A stretch of 42,331 nucleotides of DNA from Bacteroidota bacterium. Its GTDB lineage: Bacteria > Spirochaetota > Spirochaetia > JABMQR01. The notes under the pieces are model-generated. The model saw nothing but the letters and a program-made list of their open reading frames with translations, was not told the origin of the DNA and did no database searches. Shown one piece after another: positions 1 to 9,858 of the stretch. Where the stretch lies: positions 1 to 42,331 of the forward strand of contig JABMQR010000184.1 of NCBI GenBank assembly GCA_013202335.1, in the 5' to 3' direction. The translations under genes and the position numbers were made by a program. Each line of letters begins with the position of its first letter. Positions within the stretch are counted from its first letter, which is position 1.

Positions 1-1379
1 TGAAGTGCCTTTTTGGTATCTATAAACAGGATGTGGGTGAGTTTCATTTAACCGGTCAGCAGTACAATTTCACAGATCCAAAGCATGCTTTGGAGAATGG
101 TGTCTCGATGGTGCATCAGGAGTTGAATCAGGTGACCAAACGGACGATAACTGACAACATCTGGCTTGGACGATACCCGAAAAAACACGGGTTTGTTGAT
201 GAGAAGAAGATGTTGAAAGATACTGTAGCCTTGTTTGAACGACTCAATATCCATCTGGATCCAAAAATCAGACTTGATAAACTCTCAGTCTCACAGAAAC
301 AGATGGTTGAGATTGCAAAGGCAGTCTCCTATGATGCGAAAGTAATTGTTCTTGATGAACCTACCTCATCTCTTACTGATAATGAGGTCAATCTTCTTTT
401 TGACATCATCAACGTTTTGAAAGGGCATGGGGTCAGTATCATCTACATTTCCCACAAAATGGATGAGATTTTCAGAATATCCGACGAAGTCAGCGTATTG
501 CGTGATGGTAATTATATTGGAACCGAGAAGGTTGAAAATCTTACCATGGAGAAAATCGTCAACATGATGGTTGGACGGGATCTGGAAGAGCGGTTCCCTC
601 CCAAAACCAATATTCCGGGTGATGTGCATATGTCCGTGAAAAATCTGACCACAAAATATCCCCCTATTGTACATGATGTAAATTTTGATCTGCGCAGAGG
701 TGAAATACTCGGTGTGGCCGGGCTTGTGGGTGCCGGGAGAACTGAGATGGTGGAAGCATTGTTCGGTGCCAGAACGCGGGTAAGCGGTGAAATCCTGATA
801 GATGGCAAAAAGGTAAACAATTCATCTCCCCATAAGGCGATAAACAACCGGTTTGCGTTACTGACCGAGGAGCGTCGTGAAACGGGAATATATCCTGTTG
901 CCGATGTCACCTTTAACTCAACAATCGCCAATGTGCAGTCCTACAAAAATAGGGCAGGATTTTTGGTTGATCGGAAGATGCGGGAAGATACCGACAAACA
1001 GATAGAAAATATGCGGATACGAACGCCGAACCGCCGGGCTAAAATACGTTCACTAAGCGGCGGAAACCAGCAGAAAGTAATTATCGGCAGATGGCTGCTG
1101 ACAAATCCCGACATTCTTCTTCTCGATGAACCGACACGCGGTATTGATGTAGGAGCAAAGTTTGAGATTTATCAGTTGATCATTAATTTGGCGATGAGCG
1201 GGAAATCGGTCATTATGGTCTCATCCGAGATGCCCGAGCTGCTTGGAATAACCAACAGAATTCTGGTAATGAGTAATGGTTTTGTATCCGGGATAGTGAA
1301 TACAGAAGAGACAACACAGGCCGAGATTTTTAACCTGTCGGCTAAATTCCTGAATAATAACAGAGAGGCAGAAGTATGA
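1..1379 (+). CDS. mglA: Sugar ABC transporter ATP-binding protein, MglA/RbsA type (5' end cut off by window)
   Basis: Cytoplasmic ATPase with two tandem nucleotide-binding domains that powers import of a sugar, probably galactose or a galactoside. The reading frame is open back to base 3, and the upstream codons read [14 protein letters not shown], as in MglA proteins. The GTG at 33 is therefore internal, and the first Walker A lies outside the window. Counting from 33, the first domain shows a Q-loop (VHQEL, near 27), signature LSVSQ (84) and Walker B VIVLDEP (104). The second shows a degenerate Walker [10 protein letters not shown] (230), signature LSGGNQQ (341) and Walker B ILLLDEP (361). 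The degenerate second P-loop is normal for this family. It overlaps the next gene by ATGA. The sugar specificity is an inference from resemblance. Confidence 0.93.
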   Translation, partial: KCLFGIYKQDVGEFHLTGQQYNFTDPKHALENGVSMVHQELNQVTKRTITDNIWLGRYPKKHGFVDEKKMLKDTVALFERLNIHLDPKIRLDKLSVSQKQMVEIAKAVSYDAKVIVLDEPTSSLTDNEVNLLFDIINVLKGHGVSIIYISHKMDEIFRISDEVSVLRDGNYIGTEKVENLTMEKIVNMMVGRDLEERFPPKTNIPGDVHMSVKNLTTKYPPIVHDVNFDLRRGEILGVAGLVGAGRTEMVEALFGARTRVSGEILIDGKKVNNSSPHKAINNRFALLTEERRETGIYPVADVTFNSTIANVQSYKNRAGFLVDRKMREDTDKQIENMRIRTPNRRAKIRSLSGGNQQKVIIGRWLLTNPDILLLDEPTRGIDVGAKFEIYQLIINLAMSGKSVIMVSSEMPELLGITNRILVMSNGFVSGIVNTEETTQAEIFNLSAKFLNNNREAEV

Positions 1380-2401
1380 TTAAGGCAGTAGGTAAGTTCT
1401 TCAACAAGACAGTAGATGAGTGGAAGGAGCTTATTATTAATAATGCAATCTATATAGTTATTTTTTCAATAATTATATTTATCATTATTAATGAACCGCA
1501 GTTTGTTTCGATAGCTGTTTTCAGGAATATCCTGACACAGTCGTCTGTTCGCCTGATTCTGGCCTTTGGCGTTGCAGGAATAATTATTCTGCAGGGTACC
1601 GACCTGTCACTCGGCCGGTCAGTAGGTTTTGCAGCAGTTATTTCAGCTTCACTTCTTCAGCGTCCCGAATATGCAGCCCGTTTCTATCCGGAAATGGCAC
1701 AGCTTCCCATATTTGTGCCGATTCTGATTGCAATTCTTGTGTGTGCATTTTTTAGTGCAATAAACGGCTGGGTGGTAGCAAAATTCCAGATTCACCCTTT
1801 CCTGGCCACTATGGGTATGATGATAACCCTGTATGGTGTTCTGTCGATCTATTTCGCATCAGGGGCACCTGGACCTCAGCCGATTGGCGGGTTTGATGTG
1901 CGGTATACAGAGCTGGTCATAGGATCGACGCTTGGAATTCCGAATTTGGTCATATTTGCTGCGGTGGCGAGTATTCTTGTCTGGATACTCTGGAACAAGA
2001 CGGTGTTTGGAAAGAACATGTACGCGGTCGGCGGCAATCCTGAAGCAGCAAAAGTTTCAGGGGTAAACGTTATGCGGACAACAATCCTTGTCTACATTCT
2101 TGCCGGTGCGTTATATGGGGTCGGAGGATACCTTGAAGCTGCCCGAATCGGCAGTGCAAATAATGGTACCGGTTTCGGGTACGAGCTTGATGCCATTGCA
2201 GCGTGTGTTGTTGGTGGTATTTCATTCAGCGGTGGTATTGGAAAAGTTTCCGGTGCAATCGCGGGTGTTTTGATGTTCACTATCATCAGTTACGGTATGA
2301 CATTCATGGGAATGGATATGAATTATCAGTACATCCTGAAAGGTGTTATCATCGTTGCAGCTGTTGCGCTTGATACCAAGAAATATTTGAAGAAATCATA
2401 A
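1376..2401 (+). CDS. mglC: Sugar ABC transporter permease, MglC type
   Basis: Inner-membrane permease of the BPD_transp_2 family (RbsC/MglC/XylH), 341 aa, the usual length. Strongly hydrophobic segments alternate with short loops. The family signature is visible as [14 protein letters not shown] near residue 70, as the cytoplasmic loop [17 protein letters not shown] that contacts the ATPase, and as the C-terminal glycine-rich [15 protein letters not shown]. The start overlaps the stop of the ATPase gene by four bases, so the two are translationally coupled. A rho-independent terminator follows 44 bases after the stop, so this is the last gene of its operon. The sugar-binding protein should lie upstream of the window. 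Confidence 0.93.
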   Translation: MIKAVGKFFNKTVDEWKELIINNAIYIVIFSIIIFIIINEPQFVSIAVFRNILTQSSVRLILAFGVAGIIILQGTDLSLGRSVGFAAVISASLLQRPEYAARFYPEMAQLPIFVPILIAILVCAFFSAINGWVVAKFQIHPFLATMGMMITLYGVLSIYFASGAPGPQPIGGFDVRYTELVIGSTLGIPNLVIFAAVASILVWILWNKTVFGKNMYAVGGNPEAAKVSGVNVMRTTILVYILAGALYGVGGYLEAARIGSANNGTGFGYELDAIAACVVGGISFSGGIGKVSGAIAGVLMFTIISYGMTFMGMDMNYQYILKGVIIVAAVALDTKKYLKKS

Positions 2402-2444
2402 TACTATAGGGGCGGGTATTAATACCTGTTCTTTTCTCCAGAAG

Positions 2445-2493
2445 AAACCTTCCGTGTGTGCTTAAGAGAGTACAGATAGCGGAAGGTTTTTTT
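2445..2493 (+). terminator. Rho-independent terminator of the mgl operon
   Basis: A perfect 10-bp stem, AAACCTTCCG (2445-2454) with CGGAAGGTTT (2480-2489), has a 25-base loop. The stem runs directly into a tract of seven T (2487-2493). It lies just after the permease gene and before a convergent gene, as expected for an operon end. Confidence 0.8.
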
Positions 2494-2590
2494 GTGGGGG
2501 ATTAATAGATTTTCACTATATATTATTTCCAGGTGTATGTATTACAATTTATAAAGCACAGCTTAGGAAGAAACTGCATGATAAACATGC

Positions 2591-4111
2591 TCATTGATCT
2601 TGATGCTTGTGAGACAGCAGACTTTTACCCATCTGCTTCATATTATGCAGCAGTTCCTGAAGTTCCTTACCCGGTAAAGAGGCTGGTGAGTAGAAGACAC
2701 TGTTCAATTTTGTGAGGATTTTTTCTCCCATGTCTTTGTTTTCAGGAGGTATTGCTTCTACAGATTGCAGCCGGGTGATAAAAGCCCCCGGTCCCTCAAA
2801 TTTCCTGTAGCGGATTCCAAGAGATTCAGCAGTTGTCACCAGAGAGAGGAACGCACGTACCACCTTATTCCACTCCTGCCTTTTCTTCCGGGAAATGTTT
2901 TTTCCCATGAAAATTCCGGGAATCCCCCACGCATCCATTTGTGCTTTTTTGCGGTCGTCAGCTCCGGTGAAAAACTCTCTGATAAATCTGGAAAATTCTC
3001 CGGCAGTTTCGATTACTCCATCAAAAAAACGTCTTAACACAGCCAGGAGCCACTTAAGGGGATGAAAATTCTTTACCGAGCGGTAGAATGCGGGAAGGAG
3101 AAATGGTTTGATGATCAGAAATATGATCACTATAAGACCCGCAATCCCTATCACCCTGAAAAAGATGTCCAGTCTGAAAACAGGTTCTTTCTGTGGGAGG
3201 CTCTGGATCATCTCCATCATACCGGGCGACTCAGATTCCGGAGTATAAATAGTTTTCGGTATTTCAATGGTAATGGAACGCTCTTTAACGAGACCGCTTA
3301 GCCATGCTACAAGGGTGCCGGGTGGGAATAATGACCATCCGGGACTTATTAGTAGAGCAGCAATAAGGCTGAGTACGATAATCACCAGGGCTATGGTGGT
3401 TCGGTATCGATTGATCTGCTGAGAGACTTTCAACCCTTCATGAAGGAGATTTTGGCTCTCTGAAAGATGTCTGATGAAATATTTCAGCAGAAAATGGATA
3501 GCGGCAGAGAGTACCAGAACTAACACGACAGCCCATGAGAGCGGATAACCCAGCAGTAGAGAGATAAAAGCAAATCCGAATTGTATGATAAGAAAAATCA
3601 GGGTGATGACGTGGATTTGTTCAGTAGTCTTATAGAATTCCTGTGCCTCATCCATCGTATCCCGCATCCGCTGTGCAAGTTTTTCCTCTTTATATGTGCC
3701 TGCATACTGCTCTAAAATTTCCAGAGAACCGCTCATTCGCCTGATTTTACCGGTTATCAACCACTGAATAACAAAAATCCCTGTTATCGGTATAAAGAGA
3801 AAATTATCTTTTCCGGTTAATAGTATTGCTATACCGAGCATTACAGCTGCGGCGATAATATGCCTTCTTGCCTCAGCCAGGGTTGTAGTTTGTCTTCTCC
3901 GCTCACCCAGAAAAACTCCGCTTACGATTTCCATACAGCCAACGCAGAGAGAGAAGGGGATATATGCCCAGAATCGTGGAATTTGAACCCCGACACTCTG
4001 CAGCATAAGAAAGATGCTTGTGAGGGTGAGAAAGGGAAGCAGAAAAGCAGCGGCAGTCATTGGTGCCCCAGATAACGTAGTGGTGTTTAATATGCTCTGC
4101 TTTTTTACCAT
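2591..4111 (-). CDS. Large membrane protein, third gene of a MoxR/DUF58 operon (DUF4129-like C-terminus)
   Basis: A 506-aa protein of unknown function. The N-terminal half contains about six hydrophobic segments. A further single hydrophobic segment (RVIGIAGLIVIIFLIIKPFL) lies after a probable extracytoplasmic stretch near residue 300. The C-terminal ~130 residues are soluble and resemble the DUF4129 domain found at the end of proteins in MoxR-DUF58 operons; this resemblance is my judgement. It overlaps the DUF58 gene by 7 bases and has a GAAGGAG ribosome site eight bases before ATG. In related operons such proteins, often carrying a transglutaminase domain, act in cell-envelope assembly or stress. 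No transglutaminase catalytic motif is visible here. Confidence 0.75.
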   Translation of the reverse strand: MVKKQSILNTTTLSGAPMTAAAFLLPFLTLTSIFLMLQSVGVQIPRFWAYIPFSLCVGCMEIVSGVFLGERRRQTTTLAEARRHIIAAAVMLGIAILLTGKDNFLFIPITGIFVIQWLITGKIRRMSGSLEILEQYAGTYKEEKLAQRMRDTMDEAQEFYKTTEQIHVITLIFLIIQFGFAFISLLLGYPLSWAVVLVLVLSAAIHFLLKYFIRHLSESQNLLHEGLKVSQQINRYRTTIALVIIVLSLIAALLISPGWSLFPPGTLVAWLSGLVKERSITIEIPKTIYTPESESPGMMEMIQSLPQKEPVFRLDIFFRVIGIAGLIVIIFLIIKPFLLPAFYRSVKNFHPLKWLLAVLRRFFDGVIETAGEFSRFIREFFTGADDRKKAQMDAWGIPGIFMGKNISRKKRQEWNKVVRAFLSLVTTAESLGIRYRKFEGPGAFITRLQSVEAIPPENKDMGEKILTKLNSVFYSPASLPGKELQELLHNMKQMGKSLLSHKHQDQ

Positions 4112-5328
4112 CCCCGGGACTCCTTCAATGGATTTCCAGCGGTTCTGTCAGGATGAATTATTTCAGGACCGAACTCTATCACCGGATAGATCTCAATTCC
4201 TGACTGCAGGAGCGGAGCACGATCAATTTTTTGGTCTGAACATGAGAAGAATTCAATCGAAAATCCCCGGCTGCGAAGAAACAGCAGGAGTTTCAGCGTC
4301 TCTTCAGAAGGCGGCGGGCCGATGTAAAAAAGTCTGATATTTCTATTAGATATACCATACGTCTGCATAAATAGAGGTAGGATCTCTTCCGGGTTTTCGC
4401 TGACCGACACAGGGGCAAGAGCTGAAAGTATTGCATCAGCCTGCGCATATCCCGATGCCGGCTGCAGCTGAATGCTGTTTTCCTCTGCAGAAGCAAGTTT
4501 CCCGTTTGATATGAATCCTACCGGCTGGCCAGTGCCGCAGTAGGAGGCCGCTAAGGATGCGGCTGTGGAAATTGCACGCTCAATCCATGCATTGCGGTGT
4601 CTTGCGGGATACCCGGCGGTTGTCAGGTCGAGAAGGATGCAGGCAGGTGCTGATAAGGTGTTGCTGTACTCCATGGTCTGCAGTTTGGCAAACCTGGCTG
4701 AAGCTTTCCAGTTTATGGTTCGGAGCGAGTCTCCGGGTAAATACTCGCGAAGCCCTCTGTACTGATTGTGATCTTCGTAGACTTTATCGTTGACAGTTGA
4801 AGGACCGCCGGTAACACCTTTTTTCAGCGGACGCTGAAATGATACAATTTCAGGGTAGATAATTATTTCAACCGTTGTCTCAGGGAACTGCATTTCCCAG
4901 GGGAATATTCCCAGTGGATCCCTGCCTGAAAGGGTAATCGGCCCTGCACTATAGACACCTCTGCGATATCCCTTCAAAGTGTTGGATATCTTCATCTGCT
5001 CATTAGGGTGCAGACTGATCATCTGTTTTGGAAAGTGTTCAAAAAACAGATTTCTGGAATTATCGGTATAGTGCAGCCACGGAAGGGGCAGGCGGCTGGT
5101 ATTTCTTATGGTAGTTACAAGGGTGATAGGTTCATACGCATCAATACGTATAGTATCCTGCTCCCGAACAATTGAAATGCTTTTCTGAATTGCTTTAGCG
5201 TAGAGGCAGGATAGACCCGTTACTATTACATACATGATCAGGATGAACTGAATCAGCCAGTAGGGGTAAAAAACCAGACTGATACAAAGCAGCATAAGCG
5301 GAAGCAGCAGCTTCCTCTTCAATCTCAT
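4105..5328 (-). CDS. DUF58 domain protein
   Basis: A 407-aa protein with two N-terminal transmembrane helices (residues about 7-40), then an immunoglobulin-like stretch. The hallmark DUF58 motif REYLPGDSLRTINWKASAR sits at 194-212. DUF58 proteins are von Willebrand A-like partners of MoxR ATPases. Their exact biochemical role is not settled, and they are usually linked to envelope maturation or chaperone-like metal insertion. The start codon overlaps the moxR stop as ATGA, and the 3' end overlaps the next gene by 7 bases, so all three genes are one tightly coupled operon. Confidence 0.93.
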   Translation of the reverse strand: MRLKRKLLLPLMLLCISLVFYPYWLIQFILIMYVIVTGLSCLYAKAIQKSISIVREQDTIRIDAYEPITLVTTIRNTSRLPLPWLHYTDNSRNLFFEHFPKQMISLHPNEQMKISNTLKGYRRGVYSAGPITLSGRDPLGIFPWEMQFPETTVEIIIYPEIVSFQRPLKKGVTGGPSTVNDKVYEDHNQYRGLREYLPGDSLRTINWKASARFAKLQTMEYSNTLSAPACILLDLTTAGYPARHRNAWIERAISTAASLAASYCGTGQPVGFISNGKLASAEENSIQLQPASGYAQADAILSALAPVSVSENPEEILPLFMQTYGISNRNIRLFYIGPPPSEETLKLLLFLRSRGFSIEFFSCSDQKIDRAPLLQSGIEIYPVIEFGPEIIHPDRTAGNPLKESRGW

Positions 5329-6284
5329 GAGTCCTGTTTCCCCGGTATTGGAACAGTCACCTGATCAGTAATTCGCTGAACTGCAATCGACTCTGTTATA
5401 CCTTTGAGCAGCTGATCGGGTTTCAGTATGATACGTTTTAAGAATACCGGAAGGATAAGTTCCCGGATATCTTCCGGCACCACAAAATCCCGGCCTCTCA
5501 ATGCCGCCAGTGCCTGAGCTCCTCTGAAAAGTGCCAGGCTTCCCCGGGGGGATACTCCAAGTTTCAACAGGCTGCTGGTTCGTGTGGATTCTGCCAGATC
5601 AAGAATGTAGCCGCGGAGTTCTCCGCTGACATAGACAGAGAGTATATCTTTTTGATAACGAAGGACCTCCTCCGGTGATGATACCGCAGTAACAGACTCA
5701 ACCGGGTGTGAGAGCTCTTTGTTCTGGGAATCGAGTATCATCTCCTCTGACTCACGTGAGGGGTATCCAACGGTAAGGGAGAGAAAGAAACGGTCTTTTT
5801 GAGCTTCCGGCAGAGGAAATGTTCCTTCAAAATCTATGGGGTTCTCTGTTGCAAGGAGAAGGAAAGGTTTCGGCAGGGGGCGAATAGTATTGTCTATGGA
5901 TACTTGTCCTTCTGCCATCGCCTCCAGAAGAGCCGATTGGGTACGCGGGGTGGCACGATTAATCTCATCAACTAATACAACGTTTGCCTCAATGGGTCCG
6001 GGGCGAAAGGTGAATTCCCCTTTTGGGGGGTTGAAAATTGATATTCCCAGGATGTCGGCCGGCATCAGATCCGGGGTGCACTGTATGCGTGAAAGGGTTC
6101 CACCGAGACTTGCCGCAATAGCGCGGGCAAGAATGGTTTTTCCCACACCGGGTACATCTTCAATCAATATGTGACCGCGGCAGAGCACGGATGCCAGGAT
6201 TTTTTCAATTACATCATGCTTTCCAAAAAATACCTGCTCAACAGATGCGCAGACTTTTATTCCCCAATCCTTTATTTCGTTCAT
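5325..6284 (-). CDS. MoxR-family AAA+ ATPase
   Basis: A 319-aa AAA+ ATPase of the MoxR/RavA group, full length for the family. It shows Walker A DVPGVGKT (43-50), Walker B VVLVDEINRA (about 102-111) followed by TPRTQSALLEAMAEG, and sensor-1 LLATENP; a helical lid makes up the C-terminus. MoxR proteins act as chaperones that remodel or activate partner proteins, and the usual partner is the DUF58 protein encoded next. It is the first gene of a three-gene minus-strand operon, with an AGAGAGG ribosome site about seven bases before ATG. Confidence 0.95.
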   Translation of the reverse strand: MNEIKDWGIKVCASVEQVFFGKHDVIEKILASVLCRGHILIEDVPGVGKTILARAIAASLGGTLSRIQCTPDLMPADILGISIFNPPKGEFTFRPGPIEANVVLVDEINRATPRTQSALLEAMAEGQVSIDNTIRPLPKPFLLLATENPIDFEGTFPLPEAQKDRFFLSLTVGYPSRESEEMILDSQNKELSHPVESVTAVSSPEEVLRYQKDILSVYVSGELRGYILDLAESTRTSSLLKLGVSPRGSLALFRGAQALAALRGRDFVVPEDIRELILPVFLKRIILKPDQLLKGITESIAVQRITDQVTVPIPGKQDS

Positions 6285-6406
6285 GCTGAACCTCTCTTGA
6301 TTTCACTTCTACTAGGTAAATTATACCATAAATTATCATTCTAAAACCGTAATATAAATGAAAACTTTAGCTGGTGGTACGAAGTGTGGTGTTTTTAGAA
6401 TAATAA

Positions 6407-6441
6407 GAAAACCAATGGTTTGTGAATATTTGACCAATTGG
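6407..6441 (-). terminator. Possible rho-independent terminator after the transglutaminase-like gene
   Basis: On the minus strand, CCAATTGGT (6441-6433) pairs with ACCATTGG (6419-6412) with one bulged base. The stem is followed by TTTTCTT. It begins eight bases after the stop codon of the gene ending at 6449. The stem is short and the U-tract is interrupted, so this is tentative. Confidence 0.4.
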
Positions 6442-6448
6442 AGTCGTT

Positions 6449-6901
6449 TTAATTAAACCTGCTTAATCCGGCAGGATCAGACAAACTGTCAATGATCAGC
6501 GAACCTGCTTCAAGCCATGCATGAGCAGAGAATGATCCATTTAATTCAGATTTTTTAATATTTTTCCCCACCCCAAAGACGAGAGTGGCGGTTACACCTA
6601 CCTTTTTCAGCCTTGTTCGTAGAACGAGTGACCGACGCAGGCAGGTCATATTGAACAGCAGAGGTCTGTCCGCAGCAATGGACACCAGGTGGATAAGATT
6701 ATTGATTATTTTCTTACCCGAATCATCCGGTTCTATAGATATGGATTTTTGATAAAGCAGCCCTGAATTCCACTTGTGAGGAAGCAGCTTCAGTCTGATA
6801 TCCATACAGGCTAACTGTACCCAAAGAGTTATCACGGTAAATTTATCATTGAGACTCAATCTTTGAAATCTGTTTGTCAGCTCTATTGTTTTTCTTTCCA
6901 C
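6449..6901 (-). CDS. Stand-alone transglutaminase-fold cysteine protein, lasso-peptide B2 (McjB C-terminal) type
   Basis: A 150-aa protein resembling the Transglut_core3 family, which includes the B2 leader peptidase of lasso-peptide biosynthesis. The expected catalytic residues are visible: Cys87 in TCLRRSLVLR, His127 in AHAWLEAG and Asp138 in IIDSLSD. Translation starts at GTG with AGGA five bases upstream. In lasso clusters B2 removes the leader peptide and works with a B1/RRE protein, an asparagine-synthetase-like cyclase and a precursor peptide. None of these is seen nearby; the flanking genes are moxR and an epimerase. It may be an orphan processing peptidase or serve a precursor elsewhere. 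Confidence 0.75.
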   Translation of the reverse strand: MERKTIELTNRFQRLSLNDKFTVITLWVQLACMDIRLKLLPHKWNSGLLYQKSISIEPDDSGKKIINNLIHLVSIAADRPLLFNMTCLRRSLVLRTRLKKVGVTATLVFGVGKNIKKSELNGSFSAHAWLEAGSLIIDSLSDPAGLSRFN

Positions 6902-7139
6902 CTGTATCCTGTTAAAACAGTATTGCGTTGATTGTTTGTTTTGTCCAGCTTATATAAGTATTTATTATTAAGTGTAACGAAGCTTGTGGGAAATTATAGA
7001 ATAAAAGTCATTCCAATAACAATTTAACAGAATTATTCTCATTACTGCTTTTCTGCAAACTATTACACCTATTATGTTTTTATCCTCAAGGATGTTACTC
7101 TACTTTCCTTCCCACAAGGTTCGTATCAGTTCTTATGTT

Positions 7140-8639
7140 TTATACCGTGATTATATCTTTCCCCGGAGCTGTTCTCGATGCCGACTTAGCTGTTACCTGA
7201 CCCAGAAAACTGTTACTGTTTCCCAATTCAGAGTAATCAGCAGAATTAATGTCACAGTAGGGGCACCAGTGTCCGGTATGGAGAATAAGACGGGGGCTTG
7301 CAGAGAATATATGGCCTGAACTGCATTCCCATGACAGCGGGGTTGATATATTCCCCTGTTCCATCGTTTCTGAAAGACACATCCCCCCTCTGAAAACAGC
7401 AGCACTGTGCATATCTTTAATATCAAGAAGAGCAATTACTTTTTCCTCATTATATCCGTGAAATATCTTTATTGCCGGGGGATCTCTGTCGATTTTTATT
7501 CTTTTCCACTGTTTGGGTTGTTTTAACCAGATGGACATTGAACCCCAGAAAGCATTTATTGTTTCAATTGTATTTGCCTTCAGTGAGTGAAGTGTTCCGT
7601 GGGGGGCAGCTGCAATCGGGCGCATTACAAAGTATTTAATAATGAACGAAGGTATTAGTTTGGTAATAAATCGGAGAATCCGTTTGGAGCGGGTAAGGGA
7701 TTTTTCCGCATCCCTGAAAAAACCGTCATACGTATCATGCCGGTAATCCAGAATTGAGTTGAGTACATCAGAATCCAGGAACCAGCACCCATGGAAATTT
7801 TCAGTGGCAAACCAGTTGGGGTTAACTACTTTTCGGAAGTTCCTGATACCCATCAATTTGAAACCGTTCTCCATGAACTCTGCATTTGTTTTTCTGAACT
7901 CATCACCACCGCCAATATTATAGACACGTCGCCAGAAGTTTTCCGGTACATCATCCTTCTCGCATATCTTTACCAGTGCCCGGGCTGAATCAGCTGCAGT
8001 TATCCACTCCATGTGCGTATTAAGCGGATGATGGTAAATGATCGGGTCTAAATGTTTGAAGAGGTTAAAGTGCAGCATAGCAGTCTGTCTGAGCGATACC
8101 CAGTGGGGTATTCCGGACTCAATAACCGCACGTTCGGCCATAACTTTGCTTTCGGCATATACATCAAACCGGCTTATCATGATAGGATCACCGACCCGTT
8201 CCCAGTGTACCGGTGGAAGTCTGCTTCCTACCTCGGCAACGGTTCCAATAAATACCAATCGTATATCATCGACATTTGGTTGAGCTTTAACTGCTTTAAT
8301 AACATTGAGGGTCCCGCCGTAATTCACCTTCCGGGCAAGTTCCGGTTTGTATTCAGAGGCGGGGGGGATCAAAGCTCCGACATGCAGTACATAATCAGCA
8401 CCGGTTACTCCGGCAAGGACGTCTTCATAACGGGTTACATCACCCCAAATGATAGTTATGTTGTCCTGCCCAAGATAGGGTTTGATTCTTTTTTTACTTA
8501 ATTTGTCCGGAAGGATCAATAATCGAAGATTATATTGACCAGACCTGGAATTTGTCAGCATACGGAGGGCTTCAGATCCCATGTTCCCTGTTGATCCAGT
8601 CATAAAAACAGTTTTTTTAGATGCATTTTTTTTGTTCAT
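7140..8639 (-). CDS. NAD-dependent epimerase/dehydratase (extended SDR) with C-terminal zinc ribbon
   Basis: A 499-aa protein. The N-terminal ~300 residues form an extended SDR Rossmann domain with the nucleotide motif TGSTGNMG, an early VGALIPPASEY segment and the catalytic YAESK pair (Y-x3-K). The C-terminal 150 residues are unusual: WECSSGHIF and GHWCPYC supply a Cys/His set that looks like a zinc ribbon. The ATG at 8639 is preferred over an upstream in-frame start at 8663 because AGGGAG lies eight bases before it. The sugar or lipid substrate is unknown. The gene stands alone on the minus strand, with AT-rich spacers on both sides. Confidence 0.85.
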   Translation of the reverse strand: MNKKNASKKTVFMTGSTGNMGSEALRMLTNSRSGQYNLRLLILPDKLSKKRIKPYLGQDNITIIWGDVTRYEDVLAGVTGADYVLHVGALIPPASEYKPELARKVNYGGTLNVIKAVKAQPNVDDIRLVFIGTVAEVGSRLPPVHWERVGDPIMISRFDVYAESKVMAERAVIESGIPHWVSLRQTAMLHFNLFKHLDPIIYHHPLNTHMEWITAADSARALVKICEKDDVPENFWRRVYNIGGGDEFRKTNAEFMENGFKLMGIRNFRKVVNPNWFATENFHGCWFLDSDVLNSILDYRHDTYDGFFRDAEKSLTRSKRILRFITKLIPSFIIKYFVMRPIAAAPHGTLHSLKANTIETINAFWGSMSIWLKQPKQWKRIKIDRDPPAIKIFHGYNEEKVIALLDIKDMHSAAVFRGGMCLSETMEQGNISTPLSWECSSGHIFSASPRLILHTGHWCPYCDINSADYSELGNSNSFLGQVTAKSASRTAPGKDIITV

Positions 8640-8775
8640 ACGTATCGGCTCCCTGAAGATCAATCTGCCTTCGCTGCATTTTAATTAGAGTATCTATGCT
8701 AAGAATATAGTGGGAGGGTGTGGAATGATATCGTGTAATGTAATGATTAGGTGGGTTCTGACGGAGTATTATGCA

Positions 8776-9735
8776 CTACCCCAAACGGGTGACCTGCTTT
8801 TCCGGTCGGTTTACCTTGATGGCATGAACCAGCTGTACACGGTTTGAGACACCGAGTTTTTTGTAGATGTTCCTGATATGGGGTTTAACGGTATTTGCAG
8901 AGATAAAGAGCACTTCACCGATTTCCCGATTTGATTTCCCCTCAATTACCCGGGAAATGATCTCCTGCTCCCGTGGACTAACCGCATGGTCGGCATAAAA
9001 TGCTGCTATTTCATCATGCAGGCTGATGGGTTCCGGCTCATAATTGATCATATAGTGGCGGACAATATAGAAAAATACAAAGATACTAAAGAGTGAGTGG
9101 GTGATTAATGTCAATTTAAACGGCGAATCTCTGAAAAAAATCAGATCTAGTGGTAATGTGACTGCCATCGGGTAGAAGGCAATCATAATCTCTGATAGCA
9201 GCCGGTAATTCTCATTTCCCTTATTCTTCCTCAGGTAGATAGAGGCAAAAATAGTGGGGATAATCAGCAGGATACTGCTGTAGAGGAACATATCGTTTAG
9301 TGTTGTCGAGAGTGCCTGTACCCAGCTTGCCCGATTCAGCAGGATGAGAAAAAAGAGGCTGAACAGCAGGAATATGATTATGAGTGTATTCGTTACGAGC
9401 AGCGGGATTTTTCTCTTTTCAATTTCAGGAACAAGAAGAGATATGAGGTAGAGTACTACTCCCCGAATATAGGCTGCCAGGGAGAGGCATGCGGCGATAA
9501 GCAGGTAGAGAGAGAATCCCTCCGCTGCTGATGAGGACATGATGTCTATCCAGTTACCAGTATGGTAGAACAGGTAGTAGATGAGGGTAAACAGGAATAG
9601 GGGAATCATTGCCCTGAGGAATCGACTGATATGCAGATCACGAGTTCGGTAGTAGAGAATGGAACAGAGTAAGGTTATCGAGAAAATCAATGAGAAATGA
9701 AATACCAGCAGTAATCCTGAAATAAAGTTGGTCAT
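8776..9735 (-). CDS. Membrane-anchored LuxR-family transcriptional regulator
   Basis: A 319-aa protein. Residues about 1-230 hold roughly seven hydrophobic helices. A LuxR/FixJ helix-turn-helix follows from about 245: SPREQEIISRVIEGKSNREI, then a recognition region FISANTVKPHIRNIYKKLGV. A seven-helix sensor joined to a LuxR domain is a known architecture in which the membrane part senses a small molecule. The start codon has no ribosome site. A TATACT -10 box sits only 11 bases upstream (9747-9752), so the transcript may be nearly leaderless. It is divergent from tupA, and the shared 157-bp spacer carries a 12-bp palindrome. Confidence 0.88.
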   Translation of the reverse strand: MTNFISGLLLVFHFSLIFSITLLCSILYYRTRDLHISRFLRAMIPLFLFTLIYYLFYHTGNWIDIMSSSAAEGFSLYLLIAACLSLAAYIRGVVLYLISLLVPEIEKRKIPLLVTNTLIIIFLLFSLFFLILLNRASWVQALSTTLNDMFLYSSILLIIPTIFASIYLRKNKGNENYRLLSEIMIAFYPMAVTLPLDLIFFRDSPFKLTLITHSLFSIFVFFYIVRHYMINYEPEPISLHDEIAAFYADHAVSPREQEIISRVIEGKSNREIGEVLFISANTVKPHIRNIYKKLGVSNRVQLVHAIKVNRPEKQVTRLG

Positions 9736-9858
9736 ACTTATAAGTTAGTATATGAGCACCGGTTTTGCAACCAAAATTGGGTGTATGAGTAGGTGGATTT
9801 AGCTGATGCGTTATTGAAATCCATTGTATTTACGTGTATATAATGGTAAAACTGGTTA

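Noticed and set aside
6449..8639. A complete lasso-peptide or other RiPP cluster
   Set aside because: Only the B2-like protein is present; the 240-base spacer upstream of it shows no precursor-like or RRE-like small gene.
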